This document shows positions 26,278-34,993 of a stretch of 64,000 nt of DNA, piece after piece; position 1 is the stretch's first letter, and the number at the start of each line of letters is the position of its first letter. The notes under the pieces are model-generated. The model was given only the letters and a program-made list of their open reading frames with translations, did no database searches and had not been told where the DNA came from. The translations under genes and the position numbers were made by a program. The stretch is taken from NCBI GenBank assembly GCA_900540475.1, contig UQGG01000010.1, positions 62,001 through 126,000 of the forward strand, read 5' to 3'. Origin of the DNA: an uncultured Robinsoniella sp. (GTDB lineage Bacteria > Bacillota > Clostridia > Lachnospirales > Lachnospiraceae).

Positions 26278-26296
26278 CATTAAATCATCATTAATG
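26278..26296. promoter_or_regulatory. Inverted repeat, candidate regulator site
   Basis: CATTAA-N7-TTAATG is a perfect inverted repeat about 35-50 bases upstream of the likely -35 of the ABC operon. It is a candidate site for the response regulator encoded divergently. Binding is conjecture. Confidence 0.4.
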
Positions 26297-26448
26297 CGCT
26301 ATTCATTATGCACTCTAATGTATTGATTTGTTATTTTATGCTAATTTAGTAAAATATTCATGATTTTTGTCACATTTATAGTATAGTATAATATGAAATA
26401 TAGCACTTTTCCTCAAACAGACATTTTTAATGAAAGGATCTTAAGATT

Positions 26449-26880
26449 ATGAAATGGTCCAATTCTTTATTTCAACAGTTTTTTGTAATTATTTCGGAGA
26501 CCTCTTATATAGAACAGTCGCAGACAACAAATTATTTTATCCGGTCTTTTATGGAATTTTTCCGTTATTATTCCTCCGATAAACAAACTGCAACCTTATA
26601 TGAAGAACTAAAGACAGCCGACAGGCTAAAGAAAATTTTTACTTCCGTAGATATGCTGCGCAGCTTAGAGATTCCAAACCGCCAGGAATACGACAATATC
26701 ACCATACAACGCTGTTTTGTCATTGAATGGCTCTGGAACCACTATGACTTACTGACCGCCAGATCCCAGGAATATATTTCTTCATTCATCTCTGTGGATC
26801 CCGTCCGGCTACAAATTGATGTCATCGGCATAACCCCCGAAGGCGCACAAGATATAATTCTAACAGGCACCATCCGGTAA
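26449..26880 (+). CDS. Uncharacterised 143-residue protein before the YesN/YesM genes
   Basis: I do not recognise a known family. ATG follows AAAGGATC, and the gene lies 69 bases before the response regulator on the same strand, so it is probably cotranscribed. It has no signal peptide or clear membrane helix. Residues 27-65 (FIRSFMEFFRYYSSDKQTAT, then LYEELKTADRLKKIF) look loosely like the dimerisation/phosphoacceptor stretch of LytS/YesM kinases, where SGLLRNSLS and a VEIETIKNYL-like helix occur, but the His motif is absent. It may be an accessory regulator of the kinase or a decayed kinase piece. Low certainty. Confidence 0.5.
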   Translation: MKWSNSLFQQFFVIISETSYIEQSQTTNYFIRSFMEFFRYYSSDKQTATLYEELKTADRLKKIFTSVDMLRSLEIPNRQEYDNITIQRCFVIEWLWNHYDLLTARSQEYISSFISVDPVRLQIDVIGITPEGAQDIILTGTIR

Positions 26881-26949
26881 GCCGAGCCAAATATGGCATG
26901 CAAAGTACCCGCCAGTTCATTGGCTGCCGGAAGAATAAAGGAGATTAAA

Positions 26950-28524
26950 ATGTACAGAATGATCATTGTTGATGATGAGATTTTATCCCGTTATGCGCTT
27001 ATTACTCTCATCAGTAAAAATACAAATAACATACAGATAATCGCTGAGTGTGAAAATGGCATGGATGCAATTCAAAAAGCAGAAGAATTAAAACCTGATA
27101 TTATTATCATGGATATTAAAATGCCGGGTATCAACGGGCTGGAAGCCTCCAGACAGATATTAGGGAAAAACCCCCTGATTCAGGTCTTAATTATGACTGC
27201 CTACGATAGCTTCGAGTATATCCAGCAGGCATTGAGCATGGGCGTAAAGGGTTATATTTTAAAACCGCTGGTCGTGTCAGAAGTAATGGATCAACTGCAG
27301 TCTGTCATGGATACCATACAAAAGTCCAGGGTATATCTGGAAACAAAAGAAAAAAACAGCCAGATCCTGACTTCAGCCATTCCAGTCCTGGAAAAAAACC
27401 TGATCTCCGGCTATATTACCGGTAATTTTTCTGACGATGACCTGGAACTCCAGCATTCCCTGCTTCACATACAGTATTCCGCCGGCTGCTTCTTACTGCT
27501 TAACTTAAGAAATCATACCACCTTCCAGCAAAAGGTCAGCATCCGCAAAGAACTTGCTAAAAGACTTCGCTTCTTAACTTATGGAATAACCGGAGACTAT
27601 ATATTTGATATTTTACCTGTTTTTTTATATACAGAAAAAAATCAGGGAAAGCTCTCTCCCCTGACGGATTTTCGGCTGTTTGCTCAGGAAGCGCTGCTGT
27701 TTATCCAGGAAAAATACAAAATTAAAGCTGCAATTTCCATAGGGAGCGTATATGAAAATCCCCGGCTATTTAAAAATTCATATTTTGAGGCTATGGCACT
27801 GATCCACACGATTCCTGACCATTCCTGCCAAATCCATGAGTCATCCGCTGTATTAAAGCTGCCTTATCACTATCCATATTCCCTGGAGGAAGATCTGCTG
27901 ACAGCTCTTCGCTCTAAAAATATGGAAGCAGCCTATTCCGCCGCGCAGGCCATCACCCAAAATCTTTTTACGCATCCCTGTCCACTGGGGATTCTAAAAG
28001 AATATACGCTGCAGCTTCTGGTTTCTGTCAAAAGAATTGCTTACAATTTAGGATTAGATGGCTCATACCTGGATTCTGTCTCTTTTTTAAGCCTGATAGA
28101 GACATTAAAGGACAATTTACAGGTGCAGGAATATTTACACCAGACATTATTCAGCTTTCTTCATTTGATTCAGGAACAGACACAAAACAAAAATTTTGCA
28201 CTTGTAAAAAAGATCAATACCTATTTACAAAATGAACCCATTGAATCCGTTTCCCTGGAGGGGCTGGCATCTTACCTGAAAATGACTCCCCATTATGTCA
28301 GCAAATTATTTAAGGACGAATACAATGCGAATTTTGTGGACCATATCACTAATAAAAAGATTTCTTATGCCAAGATCCTGCTTCAGAAGGGGACCCTGTC
28401 CATAAAAGAAGTTTCAGAACGTTCCGGCTATAGTGACCAAAATTACTTTTGCCGTATATTTAAGAAAAATACAGGACTAACACCAAAGGAATATCAAAAA
28501 TATGAAAACATTACAGAGAATTAA
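26950..28524 (+). CDS. YesN-type response regulator (REC plus AraC DNA-binding domain)
   Basis: This 524-residue protein has an N-terminal receiver domain with acidic pair DDE (9-10), phosphoacceptor Asp55 in IIIMDIKMPG, and the KP motif in YILKPL. A long middle region follows (about 130-410), then two AraC-type helix-turn-helix units ending GLTPKEYQKY. It should be phosphorylated by the kinase encoded immediately downstream and act on the divergent ABC operon. ATG 26950 is chosen because AAGGAGATTAAA precedes it and MYRMIIVDDE is the normal REC start. Its end overlaps the kinase start by 23 bases. Confidence 0.9.
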   Translation: MYRMIIVDDEILSRYALITLISKNTNNIQIIAECENGMDAIQKAEELKPDIIIMDIKMPGINGLEASRQILGKNPLIQVLIMTAYDSFEYIQQALSMGVKGYILKPLVVSEVMDQLQSVMDTIQKSRVYLETKEKNSQILTSAIPVLEKNLISGYITGNFSDDDLELQHSLLHIQYSAGCFLLLNLRNHTTFQQKVSIRKELAKRLRFLTYGITGDYIFDILPVFLYTEKNQGKLSPLTDFRLFAQEALLFIQEKYKIKAAISIGSVYENPRLFKNSYFEAMALIHTIPDHSCQIHESSAVLKLPYHYPYSLEEDLLTALRSKNMEAAYSAAQAITQNLFTHPCPLGILKEYTLQLLVSVKRIAYNLGLDGSYLDSVSFLSLIETLKDNLQVQEYLHQTLFSFLHLIQEQTQNKNFALVKKINTYLQNEPIESVSLEGLASYLKMTPHYVSKLFKDEYNANFVDHITNKKISYAKILLQKGTLSIKEVSERSGYSDQNYFCRIFKKNTGLTPKEYQKYENITEN

Positions 28525-29986
28525 ATCCAGGCTTCATCCACTTTCCAGGCTTTCTGTCCGATTAATGAAATACTTTCTTCTGGTTATACTGCTGATGTTC
28601 TTTTTGTCAGTATATTCCATTGAGTCCAGCAGCTCTTTGAATCGCCAGAACAACAATACCCTGGAACATATCCAGAGCCTCCAGCTGCTTTTGACCAGGC
28701 TGGAGGACACCGCTGCCATTACATCCAATTATTTTACAAACCCATCGGATAAATATTTAAGCCAGTTTAAAACTACATATGGGGATGCGGCAGAATATGC
28801 AGCTTCCTTAAGGGCGCTGTACCCGGAAAGCTATCTGTATCGGGATATCTCCGCCATGCTGGATTCCTATTATGAAGATGCCATCTCCTTATTTGATAAA
28901 TTCAGCCTGGAGGTCCCGACTTTTAAATTTAACCGGGAGAAAATTGCCCTTGATAATTTAAGAACCGGAATCTACTCCTACATTTATCAGGGGATGTCTG
29001 ATGAACTGACTCTTGCCCAGGAAAATATCCAAAATAACCATCTGGTCCTGAAAAATAATCTCCGCAGTACCTATCTGCTGATTGTTATTTTCACACTGAT
29101 CTGCGCATTTACGGCATATAAAATGTCCAGTTCCTTTGCCCTGCCTATCAGAAATCTAAGCTTAAAATGTGCTGCAGTTGCCAGTGGTAAGCGTGACCTC
29201 TATCTGGAAAAAATCAAGCCCGATGATGAAATAAATATTCTCATCACTTCTTTTAACGAGATGGTAAACAGTTTGAAAATATCCGAGCAGCAGCTGGAAG
29301 AAAAATACCAGATTGAACAGCAGCTGCAGGAAGAACAGATTAAAAATGCACAGATGCAGACGCTTCTCAGCCTGTCTGAGCTGGAATATCTGCTGATGCA
29401 GATCAATCCGCATTTTTTATATAACACACTGAACAGTATATCCGCTCTCACAATTATTGAAGATGCACCTAAGTCTAAGGAAATGATTGATTCCCTGTCA
29501 GGCCTTCTTCGCAACAGCCTGTCTGTGCTTCACGATACCGTACCCCTGCAGGTAGAGATAGAAACCATTAAAAATTACCTGAATATCCAGAAAGTACGGT
29601 TTGGCTCACGGCTTGGGTATCAGATCGATGTTCCGGATGACTGTCTGAATGAGACAATACCTGCCATGATTCTGCAGCCGCTGGTTGAAAATGCCATTGT
29701 ACATGGACTGGAATTAAAAACGGACTGCGGAACTTTGAAAATAGGTGCCTGCAAACATACCGGAGGCCTGGTATTAACCGTACAGGATGACGGGGTGGGA
29801 ATTGATCCCCGCACCTTAGAAAAAATGCAGACACCCCCGGATGATGGTACATACGATTTTCGCAGCGGGATTGGTATACCAAATGTTAAACGGCGGCTGT
29901 TTCTGCTTTACAATAAAGATGTGCTGCAAATAGAGAGCACGCTTGGATCGGGTACATTTATTACCATAACATTGCCGGAATTATGA
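28502..29986 (+). CDS. YesM-type sensor histidine kinase
   Basis: This 494-residue membrane kinase has TM1 (about 22-42), an extracellular helical sensor region (about 43-180), TM2 (about 183-205), a HAMP linker, the His_kinase motif QINPHFLYNTLNS with phosphoacceptor His304, and a C-terminal HATPase (PLVENAIVHGLE, DDGVGIDP, GIGIPNVKRRL). This architecture fits YesM/LytS kinases that pair with YesN regulators and sense extracellular sugars. It overlaps the regulator gene by 23 bases. It is convergent with the LplC-like permease gene, whose stop is only four bases away; no terminator is visible between them. Confidence 0.9.
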   Translation: MKTLQRIKSRLHPLSRLSVRLMKYFLLVILLMFFLSVYSIESSSSLNRQNNNTLEHIQSLQLLLTRLEDTAAITSNYFTNPSDKYLSQFKTTYGDAAEYAASLRALYPESYLYRDISAMLDSYYEDAISLFDKFSLEVPTFKFNREKIALDNLRTGIYSYIYQGMSDELTLAQENIQNNHLVLKNNLRSTYLLIVIFTLICAFTAYKMSSSFALPIRNLSLKCAAVASGKRDLYLEKIKPDDEINILITSFNEMVNSLKISEQQLEEKYQIEQQLQEEQIKNAQMQTLLSLSELEYLLMQINPHFLYNTLNSISALTIIEDAPKSKEMIDSLSGLLRNSLSVLHDTVPLQVEIETIKNYLNIQKVRFGSRLGYQIDVPDDCLNETIPAMILQPLVENAIVHGLELKTDCGTLKIGACKHTGGLVLTVQDDGVGIDPRTLEKMQTPPDDGTYDFRSGIGIPNVKRRLFLLYNKDVLQIESTLGSGTFITITLPEL

Positions 29987-29990
29987 TCTA

Positions 29991-30908
29991 TCACCCTTTC
30001 ACCGACCCAATCATAACTCCCTTTACAAAATATTTCTGTATAAATGGATAGATACACAATACCGGTACCGTAGAAACGATAATCGCACTATACTTTAACG
30101 TCTGGGAAAGCTGCATCTTCGCTTCCGCTGCCGCCGCATCCAGACCCTGCAGATTGGTCAGACTCATCTTATTGGTCATTAATAAATCACGCAGGAAGGA
30201 CTGTAACGGCATCAGATCTTTGTCATTAATGTAGATTAAGGCTGAGAAGAAATCATTCCAGTGGCCCACCGCATAATACAGACCAATCACAGCCAGAATA
30301 GGCTTGGACAGCGGAAGTACTATTTTTATCAGAAACTGGTATGTATTGGCACCATCCAACTCTGCCGCCTCCTGCAGACTGGATGGAATACTGTTTATAA
30401 AGTAGGTTCTTGTGATAATAACATTATAGATGGATATTGCCCCCGGAATCATCATCGCCCATGGTGTATTGGTTAAATGCAGTTTGTGCACGATCAAATA
30501 GGTGGGAACCAGCCCCCCGCTGAAATACATGGTCAGCATGAAAAGAAACATAAGCACATTTCTTGGCACAAAGTCTTTTCTTGCCAATGGGTAAGCTGCA
30601 CATACGGTCAGAACCAGATTAATCAAGGTGCCCGCCACTGTATAAAAAATGGAATTTGCATATCCGGTCCATATCGCCTTATATTCGATGACGGCTTCAT
30701 ATGCCGCTAATGTGAAACCCTTTGGCAGAAGAACAACATTGCCGTTCCAGACTTCTGATGGATTGCTGAAGGAAGCAATTACCACAAACCACAGCGGCCA
30801 TATAAAAATGATTAAGAGGACTACCATAAGCGTTATATTTACAATGTCAAATACTTTATCAGCATGAGAACGCTTTATTTTTGCTGTTTTTCCTGTTTTA
30901 CTCATCAT
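29991..30908 (-). CDS. Carbohydrate ABC transporter permease (LplC/YtcP type)
   Basis: This 305-residue membrane protein has six predicted helices and the BPD_transp_1 EAA loop: AAELDGANTYQFLIKIVLPLSKP. The C-terminal KYFVKGVMIGSVKG is nearly diagnostic for LplC/YtcP permeases of the CUT1 group. It lies 18 bases after the LplB-like gene. Transporters of this type import oligosaccharides or modified di- and trisaccharides and share a common ATPase (MsmX-like) encoded elsewhere; no ATPase gene is in this operon. Confidence 0.9.
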   Translation of the reverse strand: MMSKTGKTAKIKRSHADKVFDIVNITLMVVLLIIFIWPLWFVVIASFSNPSEVWNGNVVLLPKGFTLAAYEAVIEYKAIWTGYANSIFYTVAGTLINLVLTVCAAYPLARKDFVPRNVLMFLFMLTMYFSGGLVPTYLIVHKLHLTNTPWAMMIPGAISIYNVIITRTYFINSIPSSLQEAAELDGANTYQFLIKIVLPLSKPILAVIGLYYAVGHWNDFFSALIYINDKDLMPLQSFLRDLLMTNKMSLTNLQGLDAAAAEAKMQLSQTLKYSAIIVSTVPVLCIYPFIQKYFVKGVMIGSVKG

Positions 30909-30926
30909 TTTCCAACTTACTCCTTT

Positions 30927-31871
30927 CTAGAACAGACTCTCATCTGCAAATTTCTTACAGACCTGATTCGCCACTACGATTAAAGCCAGGTTAATCACAG
31001 AATTAAACAGACCGATTGCCGTAGAGTATCCATAGTCACTATTAATCAAACCAACCTCGTATACATAAGTAGAAATAACAGATGCCGCTCCTTTATTCAG
31101 GGTATTCTGAAGTAAAAATACCTTTTCAAATCCCACGCTCATCAGCGATCCCATCTGGAGTATCAGCAGCATGACAATGGTTGGTTTAATAGACGGCAGA
31201 TCCACATGAAAAATGCGCTGCAGTTTTGTGGCTCCGTCCACAATTGCGGCTTCATGCAGCTGATAATCCACGCCGGATAATGCAGATATATAGATAATAG
31301 AACTCCATCCCAGCCCCTGCCATACTCCGGTCCATACATAAATAGATTTAAACAGTTCCGGTTTTCCCAGAAAATCAATCGAACTCAGTCCAAGCCATCC
31401 TCTGATGGTATTAAAAATGCCTGTATCCGAATTCAGAAAAATGACAATCATACCGCACATAACTACCGTGGATATAAAATAAGGGGCATAAGATGCCATT
31501 TGAATCGTTTTCTTTAAATGTTTGTTTTTTAAGTAATTCAACAGTAAAGCAAACATAATCGGTATGGGAAATCCAACCAAAATACTGTAAACACTGATTC
31601 CTATTGTATTCTTTAATAATAATTCAAAATTATAGCTGCTGAAAAACCTGGTAAAATGTTCAAATCCGACCCATGGACTTCCCCATATTCCATCTTTAAT
31701 GACGTAGTCCTTAAACGCTAACTGTATGCCGTAGAGGGGACCATATGCGAAAACAACATAATAGATTACAACCGGCAGGATCATTGCATAAAGTATCCAG
31801 TTCTTCTTCATGTCCTTTCCTAATCTGGCGTGGAAACTCAATGTATCCCTTTTTGCTGATTTTTTTATCAC
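30927..31871 (-). CDS. Carbohydrate ABC transporter permease (LplB type)
   Basis: This 314-residue membrane protein has the LplB-typical beginning (ILPVVIYYVVFAYGPLYGIQ then LAFKDYVIKDGIWGSPWVGF) and an EAA loop (LHEAAIVDGATKLQRIFHV). It starts at GTG with GGAGG seven bases upstream. It pairs with the following LplC-like permease and the preceding binding protein. A stem-loop at 31931-31972 separates it from the binding-protein gene. Confidence 0.9.
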   Translation of the reverse strand: MIKKSAKRDTLSFHARLGKDMKKNWILYAMILPVVIYYVVFAYGPLYGIQLAFKDYVIKDGIWGSPWVGFEHFTRFFSSYNFELLLKNTIGISVYSILVGFPIPIMFALLLNYLKNKHLKKTIQMASYAPYFISTVVMCGMIVIFLNSDTGIFNTIRGWLGLSSIDFLGKPELFKSIYVWTGVWQGLGWSSIIYISALSGVDYQLHEAAIVDGATKLQRIFHVDLPSIKPTIVMLLILQMGSLMSVGFEKVFLLQNTLNKGAASVISTYVYEVGLINSDYGYSTAIGLFNSVINLALIVVANQVCKKFADESLF

Positions 31872-31904
31872 CGAAAATCCTCCTTTTCCATTTTTCTATG
31901 GTCT

Positions 31905-31930
31905 GGTGCATGTTTGAAAACACACTCTGG
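31905..31930. repeat. Dispersed repeat copy
   Basis: On the minus strand this contains CAGAGTGTGTTTTCAAACATG, close to the AGAGCGTGTTTGAAA core, with a small GTTTTCAAAC palindrome. It lies between the hairpin and the LplB-like gene. Confidence 0.55.
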
Positions 31931-31972
31931 AAAGAGAAGTACCGCTGTATCTTACAGCGGCTTCTCTTTTTA
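31931..31972. terminator. Intercistronic stem-loop after the LplA-like gene
   Basis: AAAGAGAAG and CTTCTCTTT with inner CCGCTGTA and TACAGCGG form a long stem. On the minus strand the T-run is short, so it may partly terminate or protect the upstream message, giving more binding protein than permease. Confidence 0.75.
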
Positions 31973-31988
31973 GATCATATGCAGGGGC

Positions 31989-33581
31989 TTATTCAGCCAT
32001 AGCCTCTGTGTATGCTTTCTGGTAGATTTCAGTCAGCTTGGCTCCGCCCATGTTGTTTATCGTCGTTACATATTCTTCCCAGCTGCTTTCCAGCTCCAGT
32101 TCCCCGGTTGCAACCTGTGCCAGATACTGGTCAATATAAGCATCCAGGTCTGCCTTTAAGGTGGAAATTTCCTTGGCATCATCATCACTGTATCTCATTA
32201 CCGGAAGCGGGATGGCACCCATTTCTGATACCTTGGCACGTTCTTTATTTAAATAGACCTCATCCGGATCAACTTCTTCTGACATACCGCTAAACCAGTA
32301 CTCCGGCTGTACAGATGGATGATAAGCCGCGCCCTGAATTGTACCATTACTGCGCACTGCTGCAATATCATCTCCATATCCGTTGCCGATGATCCATTCC
32401 CAATTGCCCTCAGCATCCTTTTTCCATGTCTCACCTTCCACACCCAGCCATGCGAGGATTCCGCCATTTTCTGTGTAAAACTGATCTGCCCAGGCGATGA
32501 TCACTTCCGGGTTTTCACAAGCGTCCGTTATGGCTAAAGTTCCTGACGTGATACCGGAAGAAATAGGATAAATCCCTTCTTCAAATGGTGTAAGTATGGC
32601 ATAGTCATCATCATTATCACGCCCAACTGTCAGAAATGCACCTGCATCAAAGAAAGAACCAAATACATCTCCGGACTGCCCAATTGCTCCCTGCTGTTCG
32701 TGTTTCTGTGTAAATACATTTTTATCCATCAGGCCTTCCTGATAGAGCTTTGTGATATATGCAACAAACTCTTTATATACATCTGAGGTTGGAATATAGG
32801 TTAATTTCCCATCTAAAACAGCCGATTTTGTTACCGCATCATAGGGTACTCCAAAATAAGGCAGCAGCAATTCCGGTTTTACTACATCCGTCCCCGTGAT
32901 TGGAATCTCGTCATTTGCGTCCCCGTTTCCATTTGCATCTTTTTCCTTGAATTCCTTTAAAACCGTATACAGCTCATCCAGATTCTTTGGCTCTTCCAGC
33001 CCCAGATTCTTAAGCCACCTGTGGTTCAGCCAGTAAGGGGATAAAAGCGGCGTTTCTTTGTCAATTTCCGGCAGTGAATAGATATGCCCGTCTGAAGCTG
33101 TGATATAGTCCCATCCGTCAACCTTATCTAAAAGTGCACATAAATTAGGTGCATACTTCCGTATCATATCTTCTAATGGAATAAGAATCTTCTGTTTTCC
33201 ATACTTATCTAATTCGGTTGCTGAAAAATTGGCTTTGTAGAAAACATCCGGATATTCACCGGAAGCTAATACCAGGTTCTTCTTTTCAGACAAATCGGCG
33301 CCCATAACAGATTGATAATCAAAAGAGATATTTGCATCACTTAAAGCTTTCTGCATTGCCACATTATCCTTTAGATCATATTCCCCATCCAGAATCGCGA
33401 ATACGCTGTAATTCTTTGCTTCTTTTAATGGGAATGTAATTTCTCCCCCGTCAGCCTCTGCCCCGGCTTCTGTCTGATCTGCAGAATCCACTTTTGCAGT
33501 ATCTTTGCTGCCACCGCACCCCGTCACAGATACCATCATAGCTGCTGCACATAACAGCGACAAAAATCTTCTAAACTTCAT
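31989..33581 (-). CDS. Extracellular solute-binding lipoprotein (LplA type)
   Basis: This 530-residue CUT1-type binding protein has a signal peptide and lipobox VTGC followed by GG, then an acidic linker. Segments such as LVLASGEYPDVFYKANFSAT, LYTVLKEFKEKDANGNGDAN and YWLNHRWLKNLGLEEPKNLD match LplA/YtcQ-like proteins of about 500-550 residues. DANGNGDANDEIP may bind calcium. It is the first gene of the third transporter operon, with AGGAGG before ATG. Its promoter shares a box with the GH1 promoter. Confidence 0.9.
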   Translation of the reverse strand: MKFRRFLSLLCAAAMMVSVTGCGGSKDTAKVDSADQTEAGAEADGGEITFPLKEAKNYSVFAILDGEYDLKDNVAMQKALSDANISFDYQSVMGADLSEKKNLVLASGEYPDVFYKANFSATELDKYGKQKILIPLEDMIRKYAPNLCALLDKVDGWDYITASDGHIYSLPEIDKETPLLSPYWLNHRWLKNLGLEEPKNLDELYTVLKEFKEKDANGNGDANDEIPITGTDVVKPELLLPYFGVPYDAVTKSAVLDGKLTYIPTSDVYKEFVAYITKLYQEGLMDKNVFTQKHEQQGAIGQSGDVFGSFFDAGAFLTVGRDNDDDYAILTPFEEGIYPISSGITSGTLAITDACENPEVIIAWADQFYTENGGILAWLGVEGETWKKDAEGNWEWIIGNGYGDDIAAVRSNGTIQGAAYHPSVQPEYWFSGMSEEVDPDEVYLNKERAKVSEMGAIPLPVMRYSDDDAKEISTLKADLDAYIDQYLAQVATGELELESSWEEYVTTINNMGGAKLTEIYQKAYTEAMAE

Positions 33582-33617
33582 AAATAAATACCTCCTGTTT
33601 TAATTTTCGTTCTCTTT

Positions 33618-33742
33618 GAGGCGCCTCTCTCGATAAACTCTGTATTCATTATAGGTGTACACATACCGGGGAACAAGAGACAAGATTTTTGCTATATCGC
33701 TTAATTATTGCATCCACAATTTTGGTGTCTGAATCACCAAAA
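33618..33742. promoter_or_regulatory. Control region of the LplA operon
   Basis: On the minus strand TTGTTC (33671-33676), 17 bases, then TATAAT (33648-33653) form a promoter. A box covering AACAAGAGACAAGATTT (33672-33688) and CTTAATTATTG (33700-33710) recurs at 36465-36503 before the GH1 operon with the same 11-base spacing. A perfect palindrome GAGGCGCCTC (33618-33627) lies near the start of the transcript, and TTTTGGTG-N7-CACCAAAA (33720-33742) lies upstream. These are candidate sites for the YesN-like regulator and other factors. Confidence 0.7.
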
Positions 33743-33757
33743 AGGCTTGATTTCATT

Positions 33758-33800
33758 AAAAAAAGCACAATATTCAACCAAAAATCGTTGAATATTGTAC
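33758..33800 (-). terminator. Terminator of the GH1-UroD operon
   Basis: ACAATATTCAAC and GTTGAATATTGT are perfect 12-base arms; on the minus strand they are followed by GC and seven T. It lies about 30 bases after the UroD protein C stop. Confidence 0.88.
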
Positions 33801-33829
33801 CCTGTTTGTTACGTTATACCTGCATGTAT

Positions 33830-34924
33830 CTACTCTTTTATGATATCCTCACCTGCATGCTTCATCGCCTCTCTTAAACATTCTATATAATATCTATAGT
33901 TTTCCAGAGAAGTGGACGGCGCCACCTGATGATCCGCACCCGGAATATATCCGCCGCTTCGAATCACTGGAAGGATTCTTGCAAATTCCCGTTCAATGGC
34001 TTCTTTTCCTTCTGCGATACACAGCTTATTATATCCGCCTATGAACTTCAGCCGTGGGAAGTCCTGCCTTACTTTTACAATATCCATTCCGGCATTGACA
34101 TCCATTGGCAGAAATCCTTCCACTCCTGCTGCAATAAAGTTTGGGATAATCTGTGCAAAGTCTCCATCCGTATCCACAAAAATATTCCCCGCTCCATGCG
34201 CTTTCATAAGAGGGATCAATTTCCGGTAATAGTGTCCCACAAATTCGTCAAAAGCTTCTCCTGAAATCATGGGACCGTTTTTTCCGCTGAGATCCTCGGA
34301 AATATAAACCACATCGGGCTGCAAAATATCAATAATCTTAATTAAGGTGGTGCTGTAAATCTGAAGACAGTATTCACAAATGTCATGAAGTACCTCCGGA
34401 TAGTCATAAAAGGCATATAAATGATTTTCAATCCCGAATAAATCTCTTGGAATCCAGAAAAACCCTGAAATATTCAGTCGTATAGAAAAATCGCCCTTTT
34501 CATGACCTGCTCTCAGAGGTCCATACTTTTCTTCCATTGCCTTCTCTGTACAGTACCTGGCAAGCTCTCTATCGGAACGTTCTTTCATACGTTCCCAGTC
34601 CTTTGCGTTTTCTATCGTCTCTCCAAAGCGGGTAAATGGAATGGAAAAATGTACCCTTTTTACCGGATCAAACCCGAAATACTCCTCATATTTGAACGAA
34701 GCCGTCCCCCAGTCAACACCCATGTAACTTTCCCATTTTATTTCATCTTCCCCTATCTCTTTGCGCTCCGGATTGTGAAACCATTTTGTAACTTCCCGGG
34801 GCAGCCCATCCTCTGCAAACCGCTCTACCGTCAAATTCCACGGGTAGAACGTTTCTTCCACAGATCCCCTTTCCTCTGATTTCTCAAAATTTAATGTATT
34901 ATTTTCTCTGTCTCTGCTTGTCAT
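33830..34924 (-). CDS. Uroporphyrinogen decarboxylase-fold protein C (no H-x-C motif)
   Basis: This 364-residue protein has the UroD-type fold: FDEFVGHYYRKLIPLMKAHG, IFVDTDGDFAQIIPNFIAAG and GGYIPGADHQVAPSTSLENY. Where proteins A and B have HSCG, this one has DTDG, so any metal site differs and methylcobamide:CoM methyltransfer is improbable. Similar proteins are frequent beside glycoside hydrolases in gut bacteria, but I know of no proven function. The gene follows GH1 by 69 bases and is cotranscribed. GGGGGAAG precedes ATG. Confidence 0.75.
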   Translation of the reverse strand: MTSRDRENNTLNFEKSEERGSVEETFYPWNLTVERFAEDGLPREVTKWFHNPERKEIGEDEIKWESYMGVDWGTASFKYEEYFGFDPVKRVHFSIPFTRFGETIENAKDWERMKERSDRELARYCTEKAMEEKYGPLRAGHEKGDFSIRLNISGFFWIPRDLFGIENHLYAFYDYPEVLHDICEYCLQIYSTTLIKIIDILQPDVVYISEDLSGKNGPMISGEAFDEFVGHYYRKLIPLMKAHGAGNIFVDTDGDFAQIIPNFIAAGVEGFLPMDVNAGMDIVKVRQDFPRLKFIGGYNKLCIAEGKEAIEREFARILPVIRSGGYIPGADHQVAPSTSLENYRYYIECLREAMKHAGEDIIKE

Positions 34925-34993
34925 TTTACATCTTCCCCCTGATTTTAGTTTTGTTATTTATAACCTTTACAGCACCTGTATAGTCATTCTAAT

